Notes: generated by a model not told the origin, from the sequence alone. A stretch of 19,311 bases of DNA from Kosmotogaceae bacterium UBA1373 (GCA_002305955.1 DBRH01000058.1:1252-20562), one strand, 5' to 3'. Counted from the stretch's first letter, positions 1 to 7,524 are shown. Program-made: numbers and translations.

Positions 1-9
1 CCTATTTCT

Positions 10-594
10 TTATACATAAGTCTTTTCGACCTCTTCGATTATCGATCCGGGAACCATTCCCAGCAAAGATCTCTTCGATCTTACCCTCTTCCTTATCTCG
101 GTAGATGAAAGCTCTATCATCGGCGCCTTGAGCAACACCGCTCCTTCCACAAGCTGCAACGGCTTTTCGTTGCACGAACGTGGATATACCGCCAGCCGGG
201 ACTCTTTCAGAAGCATTCTGTACTCGTACCAGCTTTCCAGGGCGCGATAACTGTCCTCACCGGCGATCAGGTAAGGTCTGCAAGAGTGTTTCTGCGAGAA
301 GTACCTCATCGTGAAGAGCGAATAGGAGATACCTCCCCTCTCTTTTTCGTAATCTGAGATCACTATCTTTCCGATCCCTTCGAAGCCTTTTTCCAGCCAT
401 TTTTTTCTGAGTTCGTACGGTGCAAGGTTTATCTCTCTCTTGTGTGGAGGCAGATAGGCGGGGACGATGTAGAGCCTGTCCAGTTCCAGCTCTTCCAGAG
501 CCCTGATCGCAATGATGATGTGACCGTTGTGGACCGGGTTGAACGACCCGCCGAACACTCCAATCCTATTCTCTGAAGACATATTCTCTATCAT
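10..594 (-). CDS. nadD: Nicotinate-nucleotide adenylyltransferase
   Basis: The product transfers AMP from ATP to nicotinate mononucleotide, making deamido-NAD in the cytosolic NAD synthesis pathway. The 194-residue protein has the nucleotidyltransferase signature G-G-S-F-N-P-V-H-N-G-H at residues 15-25 and the C-terminal S-S-T-E-I-R-K-R motif at 163-170 that helps bind ATP phosphates. Length is normal for the family. It lies directly downstream of obg on the minus strand and its start overlaps the end of obg by 29 bases, so translation is probably coupled. Neither this ATG nor the next in-frame one at 582 has a strong ribosome binding site; the 582 start gives a more typical short N-terminus, so the true start is uncertain. 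The family assignment is firm. Confidence 0.95.
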   Translation of the reverse strand: MIENMSSENRIGVFGGSFNPVHNGHIIIAIRALEELELDRLYIVPAYLPPHKREINLAPYELRKKWLEKGFEGIGKIVISDYEKERGGISYSLFTMRYFSQKHSCRPYLIAGEDSYRALESWYEYRMLLKESRLAVYPRSCNEKPLQLVEGAVLLKAPMIELSSTEIRKRVRSKRSLLGMVPGSIIEEVEKTYV

Positions 595-1885
595 CTATCA
601 CGACGGTATCGCCCTCTTCGATACCGGCATTTTTTAATTTATTCGTGAGTCCGCCCTTTTCGAGCTTGTCCATTATGAATCTATCCCTGAACTTCTGCGC
701 CTTGATTTTCCTGAAGTAGAAATCCACTGCCGGTCCGAAAACTACGAACCGGCCTCTGGAATCCTTCTCGACTTTGAAGTTCTCCGGTTCGGGAGCCGTG
801 TACACGATAGCTTCCACTACCGGCAAGGGGAGATCTTCCTCGACTTTCAGCCTGTTCAGGAAGGACTCGCTATCGCCGATAACGTTCCATACGAGTCTTT
901 TGAGATCATCGACTCCCTTCGAAGTAGCGGCCGAGATAGGCAGGATCTCCTTGCCGGTCTTTTCTTTGAAGAGTCTCACCCGCTCGTTCAACATGTCGGG
1001 GGTGAGAAGATCGCTTTTATTGCCGACCACTATCTCCGGCTTTTCCAGGAGCTCCGCTCTGTAAAACTCCAGTTCATAACGGATGTCGAAGTAATCCTGC
1101 ACGAAATCCCTCTCCTCGGTCTGCGCAATATCCAGCAGATGGACGAGTATCTTGCATCTCTCTATGTGCCTCAGAAAACTGTGTCCGAGACCTACTCCCT
1201 GGTGCGCGCCTTTGATCAGACCGGGCACGTCGGCCACGATGTATCCCAGAAACTCCGTCGCCATTACGACTCCCAGATTGGGAGAGAGCGTTGTGAAGTG
1301 GTAGTTGGCTATCTTTGGTCTTGCGTTTGACACGACCGATATCAGGGTCGATTTGCCCACGTTGGGAAAACCGATGAGTGCAACGTCGGCTAGAATCTTC
1401 AATTCGAGCCGCACATACAGCTCCTCGCCGGGCTCGCCGTTCTCGGAGGCTTTGGGAGCCTGGTTGGTGGAAGAGGTAAAACGTGCGTTCCCCCTGCCCC
1501 CTTTTCCGCCCCTGGCGAGAACGACCGTCTCGCCGGGCCTGTTCAGATCGGCCAGCGTCTCGCCGGTTTCGGCGTCGTAAGCGATAGTTCCCACAGGCAC
1601 TAGAATAACGAGGTCCCTGCCCTTCCTGCCGGCCATGTTTGACCCCCCGCCATTTTCTCCGTCCTGCGCCATGAATTTCCTTTTGTGTTTGAACTCGTAA
1701 AGCGTGTTCCTGCTGTTACTTGCTCTCAAGAAGACGTGTCCTCCGCTCCCGCCGTCGCCGCCGTCCGGTCCGCCGTAGGGTATGTATTTCTCTCTTCTGA
1801 AGGAGACGGCACCGTTGCCGCCGTCGCCGGCCTTGACGTAAATTCGCCCCGTATCTACGAGGCTTTCCTGATCGTTTGCGAGCAT
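566..1885 (-). CDS. obg: GTPase Obg/CgtA
   Basis: This essential GTPase binds the 50S ribosomal particle and acts in late large-subunit assembly and stress signalling. The 439-residue protein has the glycine-rich N-terminal Obg fold (about 10-165, with repeated G-G-x-G segments), then a G domain with G1 G-F-P-N-V-G-K-S-T (172-180), G3 D-V-P-G (219-222), the long Obg-type switch II, G4 N-K-S-D (289-292) and G5 S-A-A (318-320). A C-terminal OCT domain follows (about 365-437), which is the long Obg form and not the short one. The ATG at 1885 has a strong GGAGGT site at 1897-1892 with a 6-base gap. It is first in an obg-nadD pair and is transcribed from the divergent region it shares with the remA-like gene. 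Confidence 0.97.
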   Translation of the reverse strand: MLANDQESLVDTGRIYVKAGDGGNGAVSFRREKYIPYGGPDGGDGGSGGHVFLRASNSRNTLYEFKHKRKFMAQDGENGGGSNMAGRKGRDLVILVPVGTIAYDAETGETLADLNRPGETVVLARGGKGGRGNARFTSSTNQAPKASENGEPGEELYVRLELKILADVALIGFPNVGKSTLISVVSNARPKIANYHFTTLSPNLGVVMATEFLGYIVADVPGLIKGAHQGVGLGHSFLRHIERCKILVHLLDIAQTEERDFVQDYFDIRYELEFYRAELLEKPEIVVGNKSDLLTPDMLNERVRLFKEKTGKEILPISAATSKGVDDLKRLVWNVIGDSESFLNRLKVEEDLPLPVVEAIVYTAPEPENFKVEKDSRGRFVVFGPAVDFYFRKIKAQKFRDRFIMDKLEKGGLTNKLKNAGIEEGDTVVIDDREYVFRE

Positions 1886-1912
1886 CCCAGCACCTCCGTG
1901 GGTCTTCTATTA

Positions 1913-1921
1913 TGTTATAAT
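1913..1921 (+). promoter_or_regulatory. Extended -10 promoter for the remA-like gene and clpP
   Basis: TGTTATAAT is a perfect extended -10 element (TGn followed by TATAAT at 1916-1921). No good -35 box is visible 16-18 bases upstream, where the obg ribosome binding site lies. Extended -10 promoters often do without one. Transcription would start near 1928 and give a leader of about 24 bases that includes the AAGGAGG site at 1936-1942. The call rests on sequence match and position only. Confidence 0.7.
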
Positions 1922-1925
1922 AACA
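1917..1925 (-). promoter_or_regulatory. Extended -10 promoter for obg-nadD
   Basis: On the minus strand the same palindrome reads TGTTATTAT, an extended -10 element matching TATAAT at five of six positions. The predicted start is near 1910 and the leader is about 25 bases, including the obg GGAGGT site. The -35 region has only a weak match. It overlaps the plus-strand -10 box almost completely, so the two promoters should compete. An overlapping CATAAT (1914-1909) is an alternative -10. Confidence 0.6.
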
Positions 1926-1951
1926 TCGTTGAAGGAAGGAGGAAAGTCGAA

Positions 1952-2191
1952 GTGGACCACATTGTCAATATTGGTTTCGAATCCTTTGTCGTGAAAGACA
2001 GGGTGCTTGCTGTTCTTCCGGTTCAAAGCTCGGCTGTGAGAAGGTTGAAGCAGCTCGGCATGGAAACGGGAAAGGTCGTCAACCTGACGTTCGGTAAGAG
2101 AACCAAGGCACTTCTCATCACCGATAGTGGTCACATCATCTTCTCGTTCCTTCCACCCAAAAGAATCATAGAAAAACTTTTCAAGAACTAG
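1952..2191 (+). CDS. remA: RemA-family (DUF370) regulator
   Basis: The 79-residue protein matches the small RemA/DUF370 family: an N-terminal N-I-G-F segment (residues 6-9), a central V-x-x-x-S-A-x-x-R-R-L stretch, G-K-R-T-K-A-L-L-I-T-D-S-G-H at 48-61 and a hydrophobic end. In Bacillus subtilis RemA is a ring-forming DNA-binding activator of biofilm matrix and osmoprotection genes; its role in this lineage is not known to me. The start is GTG at 1952, supported by AAGGAGG at 1936-1942 and by the family N-terminus; the frame stays open upstream to 1685, but that part is antisense to obg and lies upstream of the promoter. The gene ends 8 bases before clpP and is presumably co-transcribed with it. 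The symbol is by homology only. Confidence 0.85.
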   Translation: MDHIVNIGFESFVVKDRVLAVLPVQSSAVRRLKQLGMETGKVVNLTFGKRTKALLITDSGHIIFSFLPPKRIIEKLFKN

Positions 2192-2199
2192 GAGGAATT

Positions 2200-2817
2200 A
2201 TGGATATAAACATGGCGCCTTTCGTACCCTACGTAGTCGAAGATAGAGGAAGGGGAGAGAGGATATTCGATATTTTTACCAAGCTTCTCGCGGAGAGGAT
2301 AGTCTTTCTCGGCTGGCAGATAGACGACGAGATCTCCAACATCGTTGTAGCCCAGCTCCTATTCCTTGAGTCGCAGGACCCGGATAAAGACATCAATCTT
2401 TATATAAACAGCCCTGGTGGATCGATCACTGCCGGCCTGGCGATCTACGACACCATGCAATACATAAAACCCGACGTCTCGACGATTTGTATAGGAATGG
2501 CCGCCTCGATGGGAGCGATCCTCCTCACCGGCGGCACGAAGGGAAAGAGGTATGCCCTGCCCAGTTCTAGAATAATGATCCATCAGCCTTTCGGCGGGGC
2601 CGAAGGGGTAGCGAAGGATATCGAGATCAGGGCCAAAGAGATCCTTTACCTGAGGGATGAGCTCAACAAAATCCTGGCCTTCCACACGGGTCAGTCGATA
2701 AAGAAGATAGAGAAAGACGCCGACCGCGATTACTTCATGAGCGCGACAGAGGCAGTCGATTACGGGATGATAGACAAGGTGATAGAACCCAAGAATAGAG
2801 AGAAAGCCAAAGAGTGA
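2200..2817 (+). CDS. clpP: ATP-dependent Clp protease proteolytic subunit
   Basis: ClpP is the serine peptidase that forms a double seven-membered barrel and degrades proteins unfolded by ClpX, ClpA or ClpC. The 205-residue protein shows the full triad: Ser103 in G-M-A-A-S-M-G-A, His128 in M-I-H-Q-P and Asp177 in D-R-D-Y-F-M. The S-P-G-G-S-I oxyanion segment is at 71-76. Length is standard. The ATG at 2200 follows GGAGGA (2191-2196) with a rather short gap; an ATG at 2212 would give a start closer to the usual processed N-terminus, so a small shift is possible. No clpX lies next to it in the window. It shares a short transcript with the remA-like gene, ended by the hairpin just downstream. 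Confidence 0.97.
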   Translation: MDINMAPFVPYVVEDRGRGERIFDIFTKLLAERIVFLGWQIDDEISNIVVAQLLFLESQDPDKDINLYINSPGGSITAGLAIYDTMQYIKPDVSTICIGMAASMGAILLTGGTKGKRYALPSSRIMIHQPFGGAEGVAKDIEIRAKEILYLRDELNKILAFHTGQSIKKIEKDADRDYFMSATEAVDYGMIDKVIEPKNREKAKE

Positions 2818-2834
2818 CGAATTTTTCTCTTATG

Positions 2835-2857
2835 GCCGGCGCAAAGCGCCGGCTTTT
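2835..2857 (+). terminator. Intrinsic terminator after clpP
   Basis: GCCGGCGC (2835-2842) and GCGCCGGC (2846-2853) form a perfect 8-bp GC-only stem with an AAA loop, followed by TTTT (2854-2857). It lies 17 bases after the clpP stop codon and 21 bases before the mutS start. The stem is very strong but the U tract is short, so partial readthrough into mutS is plausible. Confidence 0.8.
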
Positions 2858-2878
2858 GACGTATCTGGGGTTGGTAGT

Positions 2879-5347
2879 GTGTCTGAGATAACACCGATGA
2901 TGCAGCAGTATCTCGAGGTCAAAAACAATTACAAAGATTGCATAGTCCTCTTTCGTCTTGGAGACTTCTACGAGACGTTCTTCGACGATGCCAGACTGGT
3001 CGCCGATGAGCTTCAGATAGTGCTCACTTCGCGAAACGGCAATCCCATGGCCGGCGTCCCCTACCACGCGATCGACGGTTACGTGAAGAAGTTGATCTCC
3101 GCCGGCCATAAAGTCGCCATCTGCGAACAGACCGAAGACCCGGCGCAGGCTAAGGGATTGGTGAGGAGAGAGGTAACCCGCGTCATGACTCCTGGAACCC
3201 TCATGGAAGACGAGCTTCTCGCCAGCCAGTCCAACAATTATATGTTGACCGTGTCCGAAAAGAAGGGCACGTTTGCGGTTATCCTGAGCGATATTTCTAC
3301 CGGGGAAGTGGTCGCTACTACCTGCGAAAGCCTTCCGGAACTCCTGGATATAATATCCGGTTTCGAACCGGCCCAGATACTTCTCAAGGAGAGTCTGAAA
3401 ACCTTGAAAAAGGATATCATGACGGTTTCCAGTGCCTTCATAGAGATCTTCGAAGACTGGAACTTCGCGCTCTCCTCCAGTCTCAGGTATGTAAAAGAAT
3501 TCTATTCTCTGGCCTCCATAGATCACCTGGAGCTCGATTCATCACAGCTGGAGGCTCTCGGAGCACTCTTCAAGTACCTTCAGATCACCAACCTCAAACC
3601 GATGAAACATCTATCGCTGCCCAGAGTTGTCAAAAAATCCGAAACCATGCAGCTGGACGCCTCCACGATAGAAAATCTCAACCTTCTGGCTAGCCAGGGA
3701 AAGGGTTCGCTCATAGCGATAATGGACGAAAACATGACCGGTATGGGAAAGAGGAAGCTGAAGCAGTGGCTTTTGACACCCCGTACCGATGTTCATAAAA
3801 TAGAGCGGAGGCTCGATACCGTTCAAAGCCTTTCGGAGGATCCGCTCCTTCTGGAAGAGCTCAGGGAGTATCTCGGCTGTATCTTCGATCTGGAGAGAAT
3901 AGTTTCCCGTCTGGCCAGCGACCGGGCCTCTCCCAGGGATCTCCAGTCTTTGAGAAACTCCCTCAGAATCCTTCCCCTCGTAAAGCAGCTTCTCATGAGC
4001 AACCCTTCTCTACGTGAAACGGGAGAGGGGATAATTCTCTTCTCGAAAGAACTCGAGTTACTGGAAAGGGCATTGCAGGACGAACCGTCCGCGTTCGTCG
4101 GCGATGGCAAGGTGATAAGGGAAGGTTTCAGCCGGGAACTCGACGAGCTGCGGGATCTCATGGAGAATTCCGTCGAGAAGCTGAAGGAGCTGGAACGGAG
4201 AGAGAAGGAAGCGACTGGAATAAGCACTCTCAAGGTCAAGTACAACAAGGTATTCGGTTACTTCATAGAGCTGCCCAAGGCCCAGGCTTCGAAGGCTCCG
4301 GAAAGCTACACCAGGAAGCAGACCCTCGTGAACTGCGAGAGGTATATAACCCCCGAACTGAAGTCTTTTGAAGAAAGGGTTCTCAGCGCCGGCGAGAGAA
4401 TAGATTCGCTGGAAAGATCGCTGTTCGAAGATCTCTGTCGCGAGACGGGAAACTCGGTGAAGGATCTGCAGGAGCTTTCAACAGTGTTAGCGGAGCTGGA
4501 TGTCCTTCAATCTTTCGCCTCGATAGCCAGAAAGTACGGGTACGTCAGACCCGAGTTTGCATCGGACGGTACCACCAGAATCGAAGCCTCCAGACACCCG
4601 ATAGTGGAGAGGTTCGTGGGCGAGTTCACACCAAACGATATAGCCTTCGGCGAGGAAGGGCGTTTCTTCATACTCACCGGTCCCAATATGAGCGGGAAGT
4701 CCACATATATAAGGCAGATAGCCCTCATCTCCATAATGGCCCAGATCGGTTCTTTCGTTCCGGCCTCGAGGGCGGTTTTGCCTGTTTACGACCGGATCTT
4801 CACAAGGATCGGTGCCAGGGACGAGCTGGCCGGCGGAAAATCTACCTTCCTTGTGGAGATGATGGAAACGGCCACTATCCTTTCAAGAGCCACCGAGGAC
4901 AGTCTGGTAATACTGGACGAAGTGGGAAGGGGAACGAGCACTTTCGACGGCATTTCGATCGCCTGGTCGGTCTCGGAATACATATATGAAGCCATCGGGT
5001 GCAACACGGTCTTCGCGACTCATTTCACCGAATTGACGGAACTCTCTCAAATGTACTCAGGAATAAGAAATAAAACAGTTAAAATTATGGAGACCGGAAA
5101 GGGTATAGTATTTCTGCACAGGGTGGTTGATGGTGTGGCCAGCAAATCGCACGGTATAGATGTCGCGAAACTTGCGGGCATCCCCGGTGTAGTTCTGGAG
5201 AGGGCCGAAGAGATACTCAGGGTTATCTCCAAACAGTCGGCGCTAGATAAGGCCGTTCGAGTGCTGACAGCCGACGATCTTGTCGAGATACGCAGGACAA
5301 AGAAAGGCAAGATGAACCGCAACCAGATAACGTTGTTTGACACATAG
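2879..5347 (+). CDS. mutS: DNA mismatch repair protein MutS
   Basis: This ATPase clamp recognises base mismatches and starts mismatch repair with MutL. The 822-residue protein is a MutS1 type: the mismatch-reading Phe30-x-Glu32 lies in G-D-F-Y-E-T-F-F, the Walker A motif G-P-N-M-S-G-K-S is at 601-608, Walker B ends at Asp680-Glu681 and is followed by G-R-G-T-S-T-F-D-G, and A-T-H-F-T-E-L is the switch histidine region. The extreme C-terminus contains Q-I-T-L-F (816-820), which looks like a beta-clamp binding motif. The start is GTG at 2879, chosen because the following M-S-E-I-T-P-M-M-Q-Q-Y-L-E fits the family N-terminus; the upstream site is weak (GGGG at 2867-2870). It follows a terminator, and mutL is not nearby. 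Confidence 0.97.
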   Translation: MSEITPMMQQYLEVKNNYKDCIVLFRLGDFYETFFDDARLVADELQIVLTSRNGNPMAGVPYHAIDGYVKKLISAGHKVAICEQTEDPAQAKGLVRREVTRVMTPGTLMEDELLASQSNNYMLTVSEKKGTFAVILSDISTGEVVATTCESLPELLDIISGFEPAQILLKESLKTLKKDIMTVSSAFIEIFEDWNFALSSSLRYVKEFYSLASIDHLELDSSQLEALGALFKYLQITNLKPMKHLSLPRVVKKSETMQLDASTIENLNLLASQGKGSLIAIMDENMTGMGKRKLKQWLLTPRTDVHKIERRLDTVQSLSEDPLLLEELREYLGCIFDLERIVSRLASDRASPRDLQSLRNSLRILPLVKQLLMSNPSLRETGEGIILFSKELELLERALQDEPSAFVGDGKVIREGFSRELDELRDLMENSVEKLKELERREKEATGISTLKVKYNKVFGYFIELPKAQASKAPESYTRKQTLVNCERYITPELKSFEERVLSAGERIDSLERSLFEDLCRETGNSVKDLQELSTVLAELDVLQSFASIARKYGYVRPEFASDGTTRIEASRHPIVERFVGEFTPNDIAFGEEGRFFILTGPNMSGKSTYIRQIALISIMAQIGSFVPASRAVLPVYDRIFTRIGARDELAGGKSTFLVEMMETATILSRATEDSLVILDEVGRGTSTFDGISIAWSVSEYIYEAIGCNTVFATHFTELTELSQMYSGIRNKTVKIMETGKGIVFLHRVVDGVASKSHGIDVAKLAGIPGVVLERAEEILRVISKQSALDKAVRVLTADDLVEIRRTKKGKMNRNQITLFDT

Positions 5348-5364
5348 ATCAATGGAGGTTGAGC

Positions 5365-6444
5365 ATGTCGAGAATTGAACAATTCAGAAGCAAACTGGCC
5401 GAAATGGGACTGGAAGGTTTTGTCCTTTACAACTACGAATCGAGTAACAAGTCGAGTTCCTGGTACCTTTCGGATTTTTCCGGTTCTTTTTCTGTACTTG
5501 TCGTCTCCCCGGTAGGTGAGTATATCATCACCGACTCCAGATATTACACCCAGGCTTCGATCGAGACCGGTTTCAAATTGATACCCTACAAGAGCGGCGA
5601 TGAACTCAAAGACTTGATTTCAAACATACTCAAGAACGATGGTGCCGGAAAGGTCGGCTTCGAAGAGGACACGATCAGTCACGGTCTCTACAAGAGAGTC
5701 TTCGAGAATCTCGGCGTTGAGCTTTTTCCAGCCGACGTGATTTTGAAGGAAATGCGTATGGTTAAGACGCCGCAGGAGATCGAGAAAATAAAAAGTGCCG
5801 TGGTAGTGGCCGAAGAGGCTCTCCTGGAAACTCTCAACTATATAAGACCGGGAAAGAGCGAAGAAGACATAGCGGCCATTCTCGAGCACGAGATAAGGAC
5901 ACGTGGCGGTTATCTAGCCTTCGACACTATAGTCGGCAGCGGTCCGAGAAGCGCGGTGGTACACGGTAAGCCTTCAGACAAAAAACTCCGCGAAGGCGAG
6001 TTCGTGCTCATAGATTACGGCGCGAGAGTTGACGGTTATAACTCGGATATCACCAGAACCTTTTCGCTGGGAAGTCCCAGCGAGGAGATGATAAAAGTTT
6101 ACGAAGTCGTCTATGAGGCCCAGAAGGCGGCAAAAGAAGCGGCACGCGCCGGAATTATCGGCAGCGACCTGCACGAAGTGGCCGCTTCGATAATAAGGCA
6201 GGCCGGATACGGCGAGTACTTCGGGCACGGTCTGGGACACAGTCTGGGAATGGATACCCACGACGGATCCGGGGGTGCTAGTCCGTCGAACAAGAATCCA
6301 ATTCCCGCAGGGGCCGTGATCACCATCGAGCCGGGAATATATTTGCCGGAAAAGTTCGGGGTCAGAATCGAGGACGACCTCTATTTCGGAGAAGATAAAA
6401 CCGAGGTGCTTACGAACCTCGATAGAGAACTCAAGATACTGTAA
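5365..6444 (+). CDS. M24-family Xaa-Pro aminopeptidase / dipeptidase
   Basis: This is a cytosolic metallopeptidase of the pita-bread fold that removes residues preceding proline. The 359-residue protein has an N-terminal creatinase-like domain (about 1-130) and a catalytic domain with all five metal ligands: Asp217 and Asp228 in L-I-D-Y-G and N-S-D-I-T-R-T-F, His292 in G-H-G-L-G-H-S-L-G, Glu322 in I-E-P-G-I-Y and Glu336 in R-I-E-D-D. The supporting histidines His288 and His299 are also present. The short length fits the PapA/PepQ-like group next to efp in Bacillota. The start is the ATG at 5365, six bases after GGAGG (5354-5358); a TTG at 5359 would abut that site and is less likely. Substrate preference, aminopeptidase or dipeptidase, cannot be read from sequence. 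Confidence 0.93.
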   Translation: MSRIEQFRSKLAEMGLEGFVLYNYESSNKSSSWYLSDFSGSFSVLVVSPVGEYIITDSRYYTQASIETGFKLIPYKSGDELKDLISNILKNDGAGKVGFEEDTISHGLYKRVFENLGVELFPADVILKEMRMVKTPQEIEKIKSAVVVAEEALLETLNYIRPGKSEEDIAAILEHEIRTRGGYLAFDTIVGSGPRSAVVHGKPSDKKLREGEFVLIDYGARVDGYNSDITRTFSLGSPSEEMIKVYEVVYEAQKAAKEAARAGIIGSDLHEVAASIIRQAGYGEYFGHGLGHSLGMDTHDGSGGASPSNKNPIPAGAVITIEPGIYLPEKFGVRIEDDLYFGEDKTEVLTNLDRELKIL

Positions 6445-6465
6445 CGATCCGGAGGTGGCTTCTAC

Positions 6466-7023
6466 ATGATAGAAGTTGGCAAGTTAAGAAAGGGAATGCC
6501 TCTGCTTATCGATGGAGAGATTTACATCGTTCTGGAGGCGAATAAACACTCCATGGGACGGGGAGATGGAATAATAAGGACACGAATGAAGAACCTCAAG
6601 ACCGCGCTGGTCAGGCAGTTCACCTTTCAGGCCAGTGAAAAGGTCGAGGAGGCTTCGCTTTCGATAAGGCACGTCCAGTACCTTTATTCCGAAGAGGATT
6701 TTTTCCATTTCATGGATCTTGAAACGTTCGAGCAGTACACGATCGGTCCCGACGAAATGGGAGACGGCCTCGAATATTTGAAGGGAAATGAAGAGGTAGA
6801 TCTTCAATTCCACGAGGAAAGGCCGATCGGAGTGATCCTACCCAACACCTTAGTACTCCAGGTCACGGAGACGGCACCGGCCTACAAGGGCGACACGGTT
6901 TCCGGAAGCGGTAAACCGGCAGTTCTGGAGACCGGTTTGAAAGTGACAGTACCGTTCTTCGTTGAGAACGGCGAAATGATCAGAGTCGATACTAGAACCG
7001 GCGAATACATCGAAAGAGCCTGA
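6466..7023 (+). CDS. efp: Translation elongation factor P
   Basis: EF-P enters the ribosomal E site and speeds peptide bond formation at proline runs. The 185-residue protein has the three beta-barrel domains of the family, with F-F-H-F-M-D-L-E-T-F-E-Q-Y in domain II and the family signature K-G-D-T-V-S-G-S-G-K-P-A in the C-terminal part. The tip of domain I, which points at the peptidyl-transferase centre, reads M-G-R-G-D-G (30-35), placing Arg32 where Escherichia coli has the modified Lys34 and methionine where a proline is usual. The ATG at 6466 has a strong GGAGGTGG site at 6451-6458. It follows the M24 peptidase by 21 bases and is in the same operon. Confidence 0.97.
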   Translation: MIEVGKLRKGMPLLIDGEIYIVLEANKHSMGRGDGIIRTRMKNLKTALVRQFTFQASEKVEEASLSIRHVQYLYSEEDFFHFMDLETFEQYTIGPDEMGDGLEYLKGNEEVDLQFHEERPIGVILPNTLVLQVTETAPAYKGDTVSGSGKPAVLETGLKVTVPFFVENGEMIRVDTRTGEYIERA

Positions 7024-7043
7024 TAAGGAAAGGAGGGAGAAGA

Positions 7044-7517
7044 ATGGATTTCGAAGAGACGGATCTTGGAAGGATCGAGATCTCTGAAGCCGTGATCCGG
7101 GATATAGCGATTCACTCCTACATTGAATTCTTGAAGTTCGATCCCAGAGAAAACAAAGCCAGGAAGGAAGCCAAATCAACCGTCGATATCGATCTTGACG
7201 AAAAAGTGGACGGAACGAAAACCGTTAAGATCACCGTGAATACGAAGATCAAATATGGGGTCTCTATTCCTTCTTATGCTAGAAAGATGCAGGAGAAGCT
7301 TAAGAACGACGTAGAGAGTTTCAGTGGTCTGAAAGTGGAGGATGTCTCGATAAGTATCGAGGATGTCTATGAAGAGCCCCAGAAGCCTGCCGTTATCGAA
7401 GAGGACGAGCCCGAGCACGAGGCGGCCCTTCCTCAGGAAGCGAGCCAGGCCGTTGAAAGCCCTGTTGCCGAAGAAGAGATAGAGAAGGAAGAGGAAAAGA
7501 AAGAGAAAGAGGTATAA
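7044..7517 (+). CDS. Asp23/Gls24-family protein (YqhY-like) with charged tail
   Basis: Residues 1-105 form an Asp23/Gls24 domain: the N-terminal L-G-R-I-E-I-S-E-A-V-I block, a beta-strand pair around V-K-I-T-V-N-T-K-I-K, Y-G-V-S-I-P at 71-76 and a final V-E-D-V-S-I-S-I strand. A tail from about 110 to 157 is rich in Glu, Pro and Ala and ends in a run of Glu and Lys; it is likely disordered. The position directly before nusB matches yqhY in Bacillus subtilis, a gene linked there to fatty acid synthesis (acetyl-CoA carboxylase) control. The ATG at 7044 has a very strong AAGGAGGG site at 7030-7037. There is no signal peptide or membrane segment. Molecular function is unknown. Confidence 0.85.
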   Translation: MDFEETDLGRIEISEAVIRDIAIHSYIEFLKFDPRENKARKEAKSTVDIDLDEKVDGTKTVKITVNTKIKYGVSIPSYARKMQEKLKNDVESFSGLKVEDVSISIEDVYEEPQKPAVIEEDEPEHEAALPQEASQAVESPVAEEEIEKEEEKKEKEV

Positions 7518-7524
7518 CTCCACA

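Larger units (their letters stand above)
1912..1926. repeat. 15-bp perfect palindrome in the divergent promoter region
   Basis: ATGTTATAATAACAT is a perfect inverted repeat (7-bp arms around A1919) placed almost midway between the divergent start codons of obg (1885) and the remA-like gene (1952). It contains the -10 boxes of both strands, so it may be a symmetric bidirectional promoter core, an operator, or both. The symmetry is seen directly; the function is inferred. Confidence 0.75.

Noticed and set aside
1685..1951. An upstream in-frame extension of the remA-like gene
   Set aside because: It would run antisense to obg and begin upstream of the promoter and ribosome binding site at 1913-1942. 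The family N-terminus begins right at the GTG at 1952.
3349..3354. TATAAT inside mutS as an internal promoter
   Set aside because: It lies within a conserved coding stretch, has no -35 partner, and no gene starts nearby.
2735..3526. A 263-codon open frame on the minus strand across the clpP-mutS junction
   Set aside because: It is antisense to two well-supported genes, crosses their junction and terminator, has no recognisable domain, and fits the open antisense frames expected from the codon usage here.
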